From positions 5,152,001 to 5,216,000 of the forward strand of contig NZ_CP018870.1 of NCBI RefSeq assembly GCF_001941845.1: a stretch of DNA of 64,000 nt, given 5' to 3'. Positions 28,897-36,887 of the stretch are shown here, piece after piece. The translations under genes were made by a program, and so were the position numbers. Within the stretch, counting starts at the first letter, position 1; every line of letters begins with the position of its first letter. The DNA is from Streptomyces sp. TN58 (GTDB lineage: Bacteria; Actinomycetota; Actinomycetes; Streptomycetales; Streptomycetaceae). The notes beneath the pieces were generated by a model. That model saw only the letters and a program-made list of their open reading frames with translations, did not search any database and was not told where the DNA came from.

Positions 28897-28915
28897 ATGG
28901 AAGCCACGCATCCAT
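28897..28915. promoter_or_regulatory. LysR-type operator candidate
   Basis: ATGGA-N9-TCCAT is an interrupted palindrome in the middle of the divergent promoter between the MDR oxidoreductase and LysR genes. Size and position suit a LysR dimer half-site pair. Confidence 0.5.
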
Positions 28916-28948
28916 GAACAGCACTCATACAACGAGGTGGGGGCCCCG

Positions 28949-29833
28949 GTGTCCGATCTCCTCCCGCAGGAACTGCGGATCCTGGTCGCCGTCGCCGAAG
29001 CCGGCGGCTTCTCCGCCGCGGCCGCGGCGCTCGGCCTCACCCAGTCGGCCGTGTCGCACTCGGTGCGCGGCAGCGAGGCCAAGCTCGGCGCGGTGCTCTT
29101 CGAGCGCGGGCGCTCCGGGGCGTCGCCCACACCGGCGGGGGAGCGGGCGGTCGGCCACGCCCGCCGCATCCTGCGGCTGTACGAGGCCATGCGCCAGGAG
29201 ACGCGCGGCGCGGGCGGGGACGGGGGCCGCGACACGCTTCAGGGCGTTCTGCGGATCGCGGCCTTCCGCAGCGCCGCCCTGCACCTGCTGCCCCCCGCCC
29301 TGGAACGGCTGACCGCCCGCCACCCCGGGATCCGCCCCGAGGTCCGCGTGGTGCGCGAGATCGGCGCGGGCACGGCCGGGGAAGTGGCGGCGGGCCGCGC
29401 GGACCTGGGCATCGCCACCCTCGGCGGTGCGCAGGACGCGGCGCCGCCCGGCCTGCTGACCGGGGTGCTCACGCAGGAGGCGTACCGCCTCGTCCACCCG
29501 GCCGGGCATCCGGACCCGAGGTCGCTGCCGCTCATGGACTGGGACGAGAACTGCGGCTCCTACACGCGCGCCTGGTGGCGGGCCCAGGACTGGATCCCGC
29601 GCGCCACGGTCAAGGCGGAGGACGACGCGATGGTGCTGACCATGGTCGGCCGCGGGCTCGGCATGGCGATCATGCCCGAACTGTCCCTGCGGGAGGCGAC
29701 CGCGGCGGTGGAGATCACCGGTCTGGGGTCGCGGGGGCCGGTGAGGCAGGTGGGATACGTCACTACGGCGGAAGCCGCCGCAACCCGCGTCGTCAGGGCT
29801 CTGATCAGGGAACTCCGCTCCGACAAGGGCTGA
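28949..29833 (+). CDS. LysR family transcriptional regulator
   Basis: 294 residues from GTG at 28949 (VSDLLPQELRILVAVAEAGG), with GAGGTGG upstream. The winged helix-turn-helix is in residues 1-60 (FSAAAAALGLTQSAVSHSVR, LFERGRSG). The effector domain follows (LRIAAFRSAALHLLPPALER, ADLGIATLGG, VGRGLGMAIMPELSLREA). It is divergent from the NADPH-dependent oxidoreductase and likely controls it. The effector is unknown. Confidence 0.87.
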   Translation: MSDLLPQELRILVAVAEAGGFSAAAAALGLTQSAVSHSVRGSEAKLGAVLFERGRSGASPTPAGERAVGHARRILRLYEAMRQETRGAGGDGGRDTLQGVLRIAAFRSAALHLLPPALERLTARHPGIRPEVRVVREIGAGTAGEVAAGRADLGIATLGGAQDAAPPGLLTGVLTQEAYRLVHPAGHPDPRSLPLMDWDENCGSYTRAWWRAQDWIPRATVKAEDDAMVLTMVGRGLGMAIMPELSLREATAAVEITGLGSRGPVRQVGYVTTAEAAATRVVRALIRELRSDKG

Positions 29834-30093
29834 AACGGAGCCCCGCGGCAAGCCTTTTCGAGGGGCTGCGCGTCTCAGATAGTAGGAAGTCCGAGTAATT
29901 GCCGAGACATACAGCGGGACCTGGCCTAGCGTTGTAGAAGCCGAACGTCTCGCCGATCAGGCGAATGGCGGTCGAGAGCGCGTGCCCCTGGCAGGCAACC
30001 CCTGCGGCGCGCCGCTCCCCGCCTCTTCCGGCGCCTTGAAGGAACCCCTCATCCGTGGCCTCGCCACGCCGTGATCTCAAGGAGTCGATCACC

Positions 30094-30222
30094 ATGACCG
30101 CAACCGTCACCGCCCGCCGTGTCCGCCACGCCTCCGCCTCGGCCGACGAGCGCAAGAACGCAGCCGCTGCCCTGCAGCGCGCCCTCGACCGCCGCGACAA
30201 CGGCGGCTCGACCGGCCACTGA
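30094..30222 (+). CDS. 42-residue basic peptide upstream of leuB
   Basis: The ATG at 30094 is preceded by AAGGAG at good spacing. The product begins MTATVTARRVRHASASADER and continues KNAAAALQRALDRRDNGGS, ending TGH. It is Arg/Ala-rich with a predicted amphipathic helix (KNAAAALQRALDRR). I recall similar short ORFs before leuB in other streptomycetes, but no function. There are too few branched-chain codons (no Ile; one Leu run) for it to be a convincing attenuation leader. It is followed by a tandem repeat, a palindrome and then leuB. Confidence 0.65.
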   Translation: MTATVTARRVRHASASADERKNAAAALQRALDRRDNGGSTGH

Positions 30223-30240
30223 GGCCCGGGAAAACGCAGC

Positions 30241-30280
30241 CAACGCCAGGCAACGCCGCCCAACGCAAGGCAACGCCGGG
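30241..30280. repeat. Four tandem 10-bp repeats
   Basis: CAACGCCAGG, CAACGCCGCC, CAACGCAAGG and CAACGCCGGG follow each other without gaps. The first six bases, CAACGC, are identical in all. The unit equals about one helical turn. They lie between the 42-residue peptide gene and the palindrome before leuB. Confidence 0.85.
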
Positions 30281-30281
30281 C

Positions 30282-30328
30282 CCCTCAGACATCTCTCGTC
30301 CATCATGTGGACGTGAAATGTCTGAGGG
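30282..30328. promoter_or_regulatory. Nested palindrome before leuB
   Basis: Outer arms CCCTCAGACAT and ATGTCTGAGGG (11 bases, perfect) enclose inner arms CGTCCA and TGGACG around TCATG. It ends 24 bases before the leuB ATG and overlaps the expected -35 region if TACGGT at 30341-30346 is the -10. It may be an operator or an RNA hairpin. The inner part (GTCCA-N5-TGGAC) faintly resembles the NdgR-like boxes in this window. Confidence 0.6.
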
Positions 30329-30352
30329 CTGGACACGGAGTACGGTTTCGCC

Positions 30353-31393
30353 ATGTCGACCAGCATCAATCTCGCAGTGATCCCCGGTGATGGCATCGGC
30401 CAGGAAGTCGTGGCTCAGGGCCTCAAGGTCCTTACCGCGGTCCTGCCCCAGGACGTGAAGCTGGAGACCAGGCAATACGACCTCGGCGCCCAGCGCTGGC
30501 ACCGCACCGGTGAGACCCTCCCGGACGCGGAGCTCGAAGCCCTCAAGCACCACGACGCGATCCTGCTGGGCGCCATCGGCGACCCCTCGGTCCCGTCCGG
30601 CGTGCTGGAGCGCGGGCTGCTGCTCAAGCTGCGCTTCGCCTTCGACCACTTCATCAACCTGCGCCCGTCGAAGCTGTTCCCCAACACCGCCACCCCGCTG
30701 GCCGGCCGCCCGGACATCGACTTCGTCGTCGTCCGCGAGGGCACCGAGGGCCCGTACACCGGCAACGGCGGCAGCCTGCGCACCGGCACCCCCGCCGAAG
30801 TGGCCACCGAGGTCAGCGTCAACACCGCGTACGGCGTCGAGCGGGTCGTCCGTGACGCGTACGAGCGGGCCAACTCCCGCCCCCGCAAGAAGCTGACGCT
30901 GGTCCACAAGAACAACGTCCTCGTGTACGCCGGCCACATGTGGAAGAACATCTTCGACAAGGTCGGCCAGGAGTACCCCGAGGTCACCACCGACTACCTG
31001 CACGTCGACGCGGCGACGATCTTCTTCGTCACCCAGCCGGAGCGCTTCGACGTCATCGTCACGGACAACCTCTTCGGTGACATCCTCACCGACCTGGCCG
31101 CGGCCGTGACCGGCGGAATCGGCCTGGCCGCCTCCGGGAACATCAACCCGACCGGCGCCTTCCCGTCCATGTTCGAGCCCGTCCACGGCTCGGCCCCGGA
31201 CATCGCCGGCACCGGCAAGGCCGACCCGACCGCGACGATCCTCTCCGTCGCCCTCCTGCTGCGCCATCTGGGGTACGAGCCCGAGGCCGCCCGCATCGAG
31301 GACGCGGTCTCCGCCGACCTCGCGGAGCGCGACGGCACCTTCCGCTCCACCGACGCGATCGGCGACGCCCTCGCCGCGCGAGTAGCCGGCTGA
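30353..31393 (+). CDS. leuB: 3-isopropylmalate dehydrogenase
   Basis: 346 residues, ATG at 30353. It oxidatively decarboxylates 3-isopropylmalate with NAD and Mg in leucine synthesis. [20 protein letters not shown] is the N-terminal signature. [19 protein letters not shown] holds the substrate-binding Arg. [20 protein letters not shown] with [15 protein letters not shown] gives the Mg-binding Asp residues. [20 protein letters not shown] is the NAD loop. TACGGT ends 6 bases before the start codon region and the ribosome binding site is poor, so a leaderless mRNA is possible. Confidence 0.95.
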   Translation: MSTSINLAVIPGDGIGQEVVAQGLKVLTAVLPQDVKLETRQYDLGAQRWHRTGETLPDAELEALKHHDAILLGAIGDPSVPSGVLERGLLLKLRFAFDHFINLRPSKLFPNTATPLAGRPDIDFVVVREGTEGPYTGNGGSLRTGTPAEVATEVSVNTAYGVERVVRDAYERANSRPRKKLTLVHKNNVLVYAGHMWKNIFDKVGQEYPEVTTDYLHVDAATIFFVTQPERFDVIVTDNLFGDILTDLAAAVTGGIGLAASGNINPTGAFPSMFEPVHGSAPDIAGTGKADPTATILSVALLLRHLGYEPEAARIEDAVSADLAERDGTFRSTDAIGDALAARVAG

Positions 31394-31413
31394 CCCGGCC
31401 GCTCCACCCCAGG

Positions 31414-31448
31414 AAGCCGCCGGGTCACAATGGGACCTGGCGGCTTTT
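31414..31448 (+). terminator. leuB terminator
   Basis: AAGCCGCC (31414-31421) pairs with GGCGGCTT (31439-31446), extended inward by GGTC/GACC, and is followed by a short T run. It lies 20 bases after the leuB stop. Confidence 0.75.
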
Positions 31449-31619
31449 CCTGTGCGGCCCCGGGTGCCACCATCTCCCCTGGGCCGCAATCCTCCGCTTC
31501 TCCGAAGCCTGCCCGCGCGCGATAATCGAACGCGAGGCCGCGGAATGCGGGGAAGCTCGGACGTCCTGGTACGCCGTGAGCGCGGTCCGCCATACACAAC
31601 CGGTGAAGGACAAGCACTC

Positions 31620-32705
31620 ATGACGATGCCCACGATCGAGCTCAAGCCCTCCTCGAACCCGCTGTCCGACGCGGAGCGCGAGGCGATCCTGGCCAGCCCC
31701 GGCTTCGGCCGCCACTTCACCGACCACATGGTGACGATCAAGTGGACCGAGGGCCGTGGCTGGCACGACGCCGAGCTGGTCCCGTACGCGCCGCTCTCGA
31801 TCGACCCGGCGAACATGACCCTCCACTACGCGCAGACGATCTTCGAGGGCCTCAAGGCCTACCGCCAGCCCGACGGCACCATCGCCACCTTCCGCCCCGA
31901 GGCCAACGCCGAGCGCTTCCAGGCCTCGGCGCGCCGCATGGCGATGCCGGAACTGCCGGTCGAGCTCTTCATCGAGGCCTGCGACGCCCTGATCAAGCAG
32001 GATCGCGCCTGGGTCCCGGACTCCGGCGAGGCCTCCCTCTACCTGCGCCCCTTCATGTTCGCCTCCGAGGTCGGCCTCGGTGTCCGCCCCGCCAACGAGT
32101 TCCTCTTCATCGTCATCGCCTCGCCCGCGGGCGCGTACTTCCCCGGCGGCGTCAAGCCCGTCTCCGTCTGGCTCTCCGAGGACTACGTCCGCGCGGTCAA
32201 GGGCGGCACCGGCGCCGCCAAGACCGGCGGCAACTACGCGGCCTCGCTGGTCGCGCAGGCCCAGGCCGCCTCGCACGGCTGCGACCAGGTGGTCTGGCTC
32301 GACGCCGTCGAGCACCGCTGGATCGAGGAGATGGGCGGGATGAACCTGTACTTCGTGTACGGCGACCGCATCGTCACCCCCGAGCTCACCGGCTCGCTGC
32401 TCCCCGGCATCACCCGCGACTCCCTCCTCACCATCGCCCGCGACCTCGGCTACACCGCCGAGGAGGGCCGCCTGACCACCGAGGACTGGCAGCGCGACAA
32501 CGCCAACGGCACCCTCACCGAGGTGTTCGCCTGCGGTACGGCCGCCGTCATCACCCCGGTCGGCTCGGTCAAGTCCGAGCGCGCCGACTGGACCCAGGGC
32601 GACGGCGAGCCGGGCCAGGTCACCATGCGCCTGCGCAAGGCCCTGCTGGAGCTCCAGACCGGCCACGCCGCCGACACCCACGGCTGGATGCACCCGCTGG
32701 GCTGA
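31620..32705 (+). CDS. ilvE: Branched-chain amino acid aminotransferase
   Basis: 361 residues from ATG at 31620 ([17 protein letters not shown]). It is a PLP fold type IV enzyme that transfers the amino group in the last step of Ile, Leu and Val synthesis and the first step of their catabolism. Signatures are [37 protein letters not shown], the PLP Lys in [13 protein letters not shown] (about 200), [15 protein letters not shown] and [15 protein letters not shown]. It follows leuB after a terminator and a 170-base gap with no clear signal, so it probably has its own promoter. Confidence 0.95.
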   Translation: MTMPTIELKPSSNPLSDAEREAILASPGFGRHFTDHMVTIKWTEGRGWHDAELVPYAPLSIDPANMTLHYAQTIFEGLKAYRQPDGTIATFRPEANAERFQASARRMAMPELPVELFIEACDALIKQDRAWVPDSGEASLYLRPFMFASEVGLGVRPANEFLFIVIASPAGAYFPGGVKPVSVWLSEDYVRAVKGGTGAAKTGGNYAASLVAQAQAASHGCDQVVWLDAVEHRWIEEMGGMNLYFVYGDRIVTPELTGSLLPGITRDSLLTIARDLGYTAEEGRLTTEDWQRDNANGTLTEVFACGTAAVITPVGSVKSERADWTQGDGEPGQVTMRLRKALLELQTGHAADTHGWMHPLG

Positions 32706-32720
32706 GCCCGCACACGCCGA

Positions 32721-32756
32721 CGGGCCCGCACTCCGGATCTCCGGGGTGCGGGCCCG
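32721..32756. terminator. Bidirectional terminator of ilvE and the NCS1 permease gene
   Basis: 16-base arms (32721-32736 and 32741-32756) with one mismatch and an ATCT loop lie between the two converging genes. Confidence 0.75.
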
Positions 32757-32778
32757 CTCGCGTACCGGGCGAGGCGGC

Positions 32779-34209
32779 TCAGGCGTTCGCGGGCTCCTCG
32801 GCCGTGGCCGCCGGCGCCGGAGCTGGGGCAGCGGCGCGGCGGACGGTGAGCGCCGCGTACACGAGCCCGCCGGTGAGGCCGGAGAGGACGAAGGAGCAGT
32901 CCACGCCGCCGGTGAGAGCGAGCAGCGGGCCCTCGTAGAAGGGAGTGGTCACGGCGAGCAGGCCGACGGCCGCGCCGACCGCCCAGGAGGCGGTGGCCGC
33001 GACGTTCCAGCCGGAGCGGTACCAGTAGACGCCGCCCACCGAGCGGCGGTTGAAGACCTGCAGCGCGTCGGCGTCGTAGACGCCCCGGCAGCGGACGTGG
33101 CCGATCAGGGTGATAACGGCCCACGGGGTGCCGATCGCGGTCAGCAGCAGCACGAAGGACGTCATCGCCGACTGCACGTCCCACTCGAAGGACCCGAAGA
33201 AGACGAAGGCGGTGGCGACGGCCGCCGCGATCACGGTGGCCGTGGTGCGGGTGGCGCGGGGGACGATCGCGTCGAGGTCCAGGCCCATGGAGTAGAGCAT
33301 CAGCCCGGCGTTGCCGACCGAGCCGGCCGCGGCGGCCGCCAGCAGCGGGACCAGGTACCACAGCGGCGCCGCCTCGACGAGGGGACCGGCGTAGTCCAGG
33401 CCCGCCCGGGCGGCCAGGGCCGTGTAGGTGCCGAAGAGCTGCGGGACCAGCAGACCGATCAGCAGGCCGAAGGCGGTGGCCCACAGGACCTTGCGCGAGC
33501 CGTGGCGGCGCGGGGAGATGTAGCGCGTGTAGTCGCCCAGCAGGGTGATGAAGGCGACGGGCCCGCTGAGCCCGGCGGCGACGGCGGCCAGCAGCCACGT
33601 CGGCCAGAAGGAGCCGAGCAGGTACGGGGTCTCGGGCGGCGCGGCGGTGGTGAAGTCCGGGGCGTAGGCGGCGACGCCGGCCGCCAGCAGCACCACCATG
33701 GCGACGGACAGCACCTTGCTCATGCGCAGCAGCAGCCGGTAGCCGAAGACGGCCGCGACGACGGTGCACGCGGCGAGCAGGCCGTACATGACGGCCCGCG
33801 AGAGGCCGGTGTCCGGGAGCCCGGTGAGCCGCGCGAGGGTGCCGACCATGACATCGCCGCCGATCCACAGCGTGAGCGCCGTGTAGCCGAGCGACAGCAG
33901 CAGGCCCACCACCGACCCCACGAGCCGCCCGCGCACACCGAACTGTGCGCCGCTGGAGGTGGAGAGGTTGGTCGCGGTGCGCAGGGAGACGAGTGCCAGC
34001 GGCGCGGTGAAGGCGATGCCGACGAGGGTGCCGGTCACGATGGCCGTGACCGAGGGCCACAGGCCCAGTCCGAAGGACGGGGGCAGCCAGCCGAAGACGA
34101 TCACACCGAGGCAGAGGTTGGAGCCGAGGAGGATCGAGATCAGGTCACGGGGCCCGCTCGTCCGCTCCTCCTCCGGAATGGTGTCGACTCCGCGCTGTTC
34201 GATGGGCAT
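32779..34209 (-). CDS. NCS1 family permease (cytosine/purine/allantoin type)
   Basis: 476 residues from ATG at 34209 (MPIEQRGVDTIPEEERTSGP), with AAGGGAG 6 bases upstream. About 12 helices are visible. LLGSNLCLGVIVFGWLPPSF is the helix 1 signature of nucleobase:cation symporters, and SGAQFGVRGRLVGSVVGLLL, WIGGDVMVGTLARL and AGLSGPVAFITLLGDYTRYI match the cytosine/purine permease group. It is divergent from the urease-like genes, with two operator-like palindromes in between. It probably imports the nitrogenous compound that those enzymes act on. Confidence 0.86.
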   Translation of the reverse strand: MPIEQRGVDTIPEEERTSGPRDLISILLGSNLCLGVIVFGWLPPSFGLGLWPSVTAIVTGTLVGIAFTAPLALVSLRTATNLSTSSGAQFGVRGRLVGSVVGLLLSLGYTALTLWIGGDVMVGTLARLTGLPDTGLSRAVMYGLLAACTVVAAVFGYRLLLRMSKVLSVAMVVLLAAGVAAYAPDFTTAAPPETPYLLGSFWPTWLLAAVAAGLSGPVAFITLLGDYTRYISPRRHGSRKVLWATAFGLLIGLLVPQLFGTYTALAARAGLDYAGPLVEAAPLWYLVPLLAAAAAGSVGNAGLMLYSMGLDLDAIVPRATRTTATVIAAAVATAFVFFGSFEWDVQSAMTSFVLLLTAIGTPWAVITLIGHVRCRGVYDADALQVFNRRSVGGVYWYRSGWNVAATASWAVGAAVGLLAVTTPFYEGPLLALTGGVDCSFVLSGLTGGLVYAALTVRRAAAPAPAPAATAEEPANA

Positions 34210-34252
34210 GGGGGACTCCCTTGGCAGGGCGGGGGGTGGTTGCGCTTGTTTT

Positions 34253-34275
34253 TGAGCGACACTCAATGTCGCTCA
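34253..34275. promoter_or_regulatory. Perfect palindrome, permease/urease promoter region
   Basis: TGAGCGACA-CTCAA-TGTCGCTCA has perfect 9-base arms. It lies 44 bases upstream of the permease start and so is well placed as an operator for the leftward promoter. Confidence 0.65.
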
Positions 34276-34318
34276 GGCCGTGCGTTCAGGTCAATGATTC
34301 CCGGCCACGAAATGAAGA

Positions 34319-34337
34319 GTTAGAGTGATGCTCTAAC
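34319..34337. promoter_or_regulatory. Second palindrome, next to ureAB
   Basis: GTTAGAG-TGATG-CTCTAAC has perfect 7-base arms and ends 28 bases before the ureAB start. Its sequence differs from the palindrome at 34253-34275, so either two regulators or one relaxed regulator act here. The only regulator gene in the locus is the TetR gene at 37966. Confidence 0.6.
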
Positions 34338-34365
34338 CAATCGACTCAAGAGGTGGTGGATCGGC

Positions 34366-35103
34366 GTGCGGCTGACCCCTACGGAGCGCGACCGGCTGCT
34401 GCTCCGCAGCGCTGCGGAACTGGCCAGGGCCCGGCGGGCCCGCGGACTCAAGCTCAACGTCCCGGAAGCCACCGCGCTGATCGCGGACACGGTCTGCGAG
34501 GCCGCGCGCGACGGCAAGCGGCTCGCCGAGGCCGTCGAGGAGGCTCGCGGCGTGCTGGGCCCCGACGACGTCCTGCCGGGCGTCGCCGACGTGGTCACCG
34601 AGGTGCACGTCGAAGCCGTCTTCGACGACGGATCCCGCCTGGCCGTGGTCTCCTCCCCCGTCCGGGGCGCGGTGCCGCTCGGCGACGACGCCCCGGGCGC
34701 CGTCGTCCCCGGCCCAGGCGTCCCCCAGCCGGAGCCGGTCCTGCACCTGCGCGTGCGCAACACCGCCGCCGTGCCGGTGAGCGTGACCTCGCACTTCCAC
34801 TTCTTCGAGGCGAACCCGCGCCTGGACTTCGACCGCGCCGCCGCCTACGGGATGCGGCTGTGCGTGCCGGCGGGCTCCTCCGTACGGTTCGACCCGCACG
34901 GCGAGGGCGACGTCGGCCTCGTCCCCATCGGCGGCGACCGCATCGCGATCGGCTTCGCGGGCCTGGTGGACGGCCCGCTCGACGCCCCCGGAGCCCGGGA
35001 GGAGGCCCTGCGCCGCGCGGCGGCCTGCAGCTACCTCGGCGCCACCCCGGCCGGGGCCGGCCGGGCCGACACCACCGACCGCCCGGAAGGGACGACGGCA
35101 TGA
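34366..35103 (+). CDS. Urease gamma-beta fusion subunit
   Basis: 245 residues from GTG at 34366, with GAGGTGG upstream. Residues 1-100 are UreA (gamma): RLTPTERDRLLLRSAAELAR and LNVPEATALIADTVCEAARD. Residues about 115-228 are UreB (beta): VLHLRVRNTAAVPVSVTSHF, HFFEANPRLDFDRAAAYGMR, then LCVPAGSSVRFDPHG. Gamma-beta fusions occur in several bacteria. In normal urease these subunits form the trimeric scaffold around UreC. The stop overlaps the ureC start by four bases. No ureD, E, F or G follows, which is unusual. Confidence 0.9.
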   Translation: MRLTPTERDRLLLRSAAELARARRARGLKLNVPEATALIADTVCEAARDGKRLAEAVEEARGVLGPDDVLPGVADVVTEVHVEAVFDDGSRLAVVSSPVRGAVPLGDDAPGAVVPGPGVPQPEPVLHLRVRNTAAVPVSVTSHFHFFEANPRLDFDRAAAYGMRLCVPAGSSVRFDPHGEGDVGLVPIGGDRIAIGFAGLVDGPLDAPGAREEALRRAAACSYLGATPAGAGRADTTDRPEGTTA

Positions 35104-36842
35104 GCAGGCAGACGCCGCACACCGACCACAGCGCGCACTGCGCGCCGGGCAGCCGGCACATCGACCCCCACGAGTACGCGGCCGTGTTCGGCCCCCGGGT
35201 GGGCGACCGGGTGCGGCTGGGCGATTCCGGGCTGACCGTACGGGTTGAGTCGGACGCGCAGAAACCGGGGGACGAGTTCCTGGCGGGCTTCGGCAAGACC
35301 GCACGCGACGGCCTGCACCTGAAGGCAGCCGCGGTCCGCGAGACCTGCGACGTCGTGATCAGCAACGTCCTGGTCATCGACGCCGTCCTCGGCATCCGCA
35401 AGGTCTCCGTCGGCATCCGCGAGGGCCGCATCCACGCCATCGGCCGAGCCGGCAACCCCGACACCCTCGACGGCGTCGACGTCGTCGTCGGCACCGGAAC
35501 CTCGATCGTCTCCGGCGAGGGCCTGATCGCCACCGCCGGCGCCGTGGACACCCACGTCCACCTGCTCTCCCCGCGCATCATGGAGGCCTCCCTCGCCGCA
35601 GGCGTCACCACCGTCATCGGCCAGGAGTTCGGACCCGTCTGGGGCGTCGGGGTCAACTCCCCGTGGGCCCTCAAGCACGCCTTCAACGCCTTCGACGCCT
35701 GGCCGGTGAACATCGGCTTCCTCGCCCGCGGCTCCTCCTCCGACGCCGCGCCCCTCGTCGAGGCCCTCGCCGAGGGCGGCGCAAGCGGCTTCAAGGTGCA
35801 CGAGGACATGGGCGCCCACACCCGGGCCCTGGACACCGCGCTGCGGGTGGCCGAGGAGTACGACGTACAGGTCGCCCTGCACTCCGACGGCCTCAACGAA
35901 TGCCTCTCCGTCGAGGACACCCTGCGGGTGCTGGAGGGCCGGACCATCCACGCCTTCCACATCGAGGGCTGCGGCGGCGGACACGTCCCGAACGTGCTGA
36001 AGATGGCGGGCGTGCCGAACGTCATCGGCTCCTCCACCAACCCGACGCTGCCCTTCGGCCGGGACGCGGTCGCCGAGCACTACGGCATGATCGTCTCCGT
36101 CCACGACCTCAAGCCCGACCTGCCGGGGGACGCCGCGATGGCCCGGGACCGTATCCGGGCCGGGACGATGGGCGCCGAGGACGTCCTGCACGACCTGGGC
36201 GCGATCGGTATCACCTCCTCCGACGCCCAGGGCATGGGCCGGGCCGGGGAGACGATCCGCCGGACCTTCGCGATGGCCGCGAAGATGAAGGGCGAACTCG
36301 GGCCGCTGGACGGCGACGGCGAGGGCGACGACAACGCCCGCGTGCTGCGCTACATGGCGAAGCTGACCATCAACCCGGCGATCGCGCACGGCCTCGCGCA
36401 CGAGATCGGCTCGATCGAGGTCGGCAAGCTCGCCGACATCGTGCTCTGGCGGCCGCAGTTCTTCGGCGCCAAACCCCAGCTGGTCCTCAAGTCCGGCTTC
36501 CCCGCCTACGGCGTCACCGGCGACCCCAACGCCGCCACCGACACCTGCGAACCCCTCGTCCTCGGACCGCAGTTCGGATCGTACGGCGCCACCGCTGCCG
36601 ACATCTCCGTCGCCTTCGTCTCGGCCGCCGCGGCGGCCCTCGGCGGCGACGCCATGCCGACCCGCCGCCGCCGGGTCGCCGTCCGCGGCACCCGCGGCAT
36701 CGGACCCGGCGACCTGCTCCTCAACTCCCGGGTCGGCGCGGTCGACGTCGACGCCCGCACCGGACTGGTCTCCCTGGACGGCGAACCCCTGCGCTCCGAA
36801 GCCGCCGAATCGGTCTCCCTCAACCGCCTGTACTTCTTGTAA
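35100..36842 (+). CDS. ureC: Urease alpha subunit-like amidohydrolase, altered flap
   Basis: 580 residues, ATG at 35100. The nickel-site residues of urease are kept: H152 and H154 (AVDTHVH), the carbamylated K232 (GFKVHED), H261 (VALHSD), H287 (AFHIEGCGGGH), H335 and D375 (ITSSDAQGMG). The mobile flap differs. Where classical ureases have VCHHL, this protein has SVHDL, so the flap Cys (C319 in Klebsiella numbering) is Val334 and the second His is Asp. Many flanking positions (HEDMG for HEDWG) are also unlike classical UreC. The gene belongs to the second, accessory-free urease locus of streptomycetes; urease activity should not be assumed. Confidence 0.88.
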   Translation: MSRQTPHTDHSAHCAPGSRHIDPHEYAAVFGPRVGDRVRLGDSGLTVRVESDAQKPGDEFLAGFGKTARDGLHLKAAAVRETCDVVISNVLVIDAVLGIRKVSVGIREGRIHAIGRAGNPDTLDGVDVVVGTGTSIVSGEGLIATAGAVDTHVHLLSPRIMEASLAAGVTTVIGQEFGPVWGVGVNSPWALKHAFNAFDAWPVNIGFLARGSSSDAAPLVEALAEGGASGFKVHEDMGAHTRALDTALRVAEEYDVQVALHSDGLNECLSVEDTLRVLEGRTIHAFHIEGCGGGHVPNVLKMAGVPNVIGSSTNPTLPFGRDAVAEHYGMIVSVHDLKPDLPGDAAMARDRIRAGTMGAEDVLHDLGAIGITSSDAQGMGRAGETIRRTFAMAAKMKGELGPLDGDGEGDDNARVLRYMAKLTINPAIAHGLAHEIGSIEVGKLADIVLWRPQFFGAKPQLVLKSGFPAYGVTGDPNAATDTCEPLVLGPQFGSYGATAADISVAFVSAAAAALGGDAMPTRRRRVAVRGTRGIGPGDLLLNSRVGAVDVDARTGLVSLDGEPLRSEAAESVSLNRLYFL

Positions 36843-36887
36843 GCCAGCACAGCCTGTAGCCAGCACAGCCGTAAGGACCTGCCTGCC

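Noticed and set aside
30094..30222. The 42-residue ORF as a leucine attenuator leader for leuB
   Set aside because: It has no cluster of Leu, Ile or Val codons and no T-tract terminator follows before leuB.
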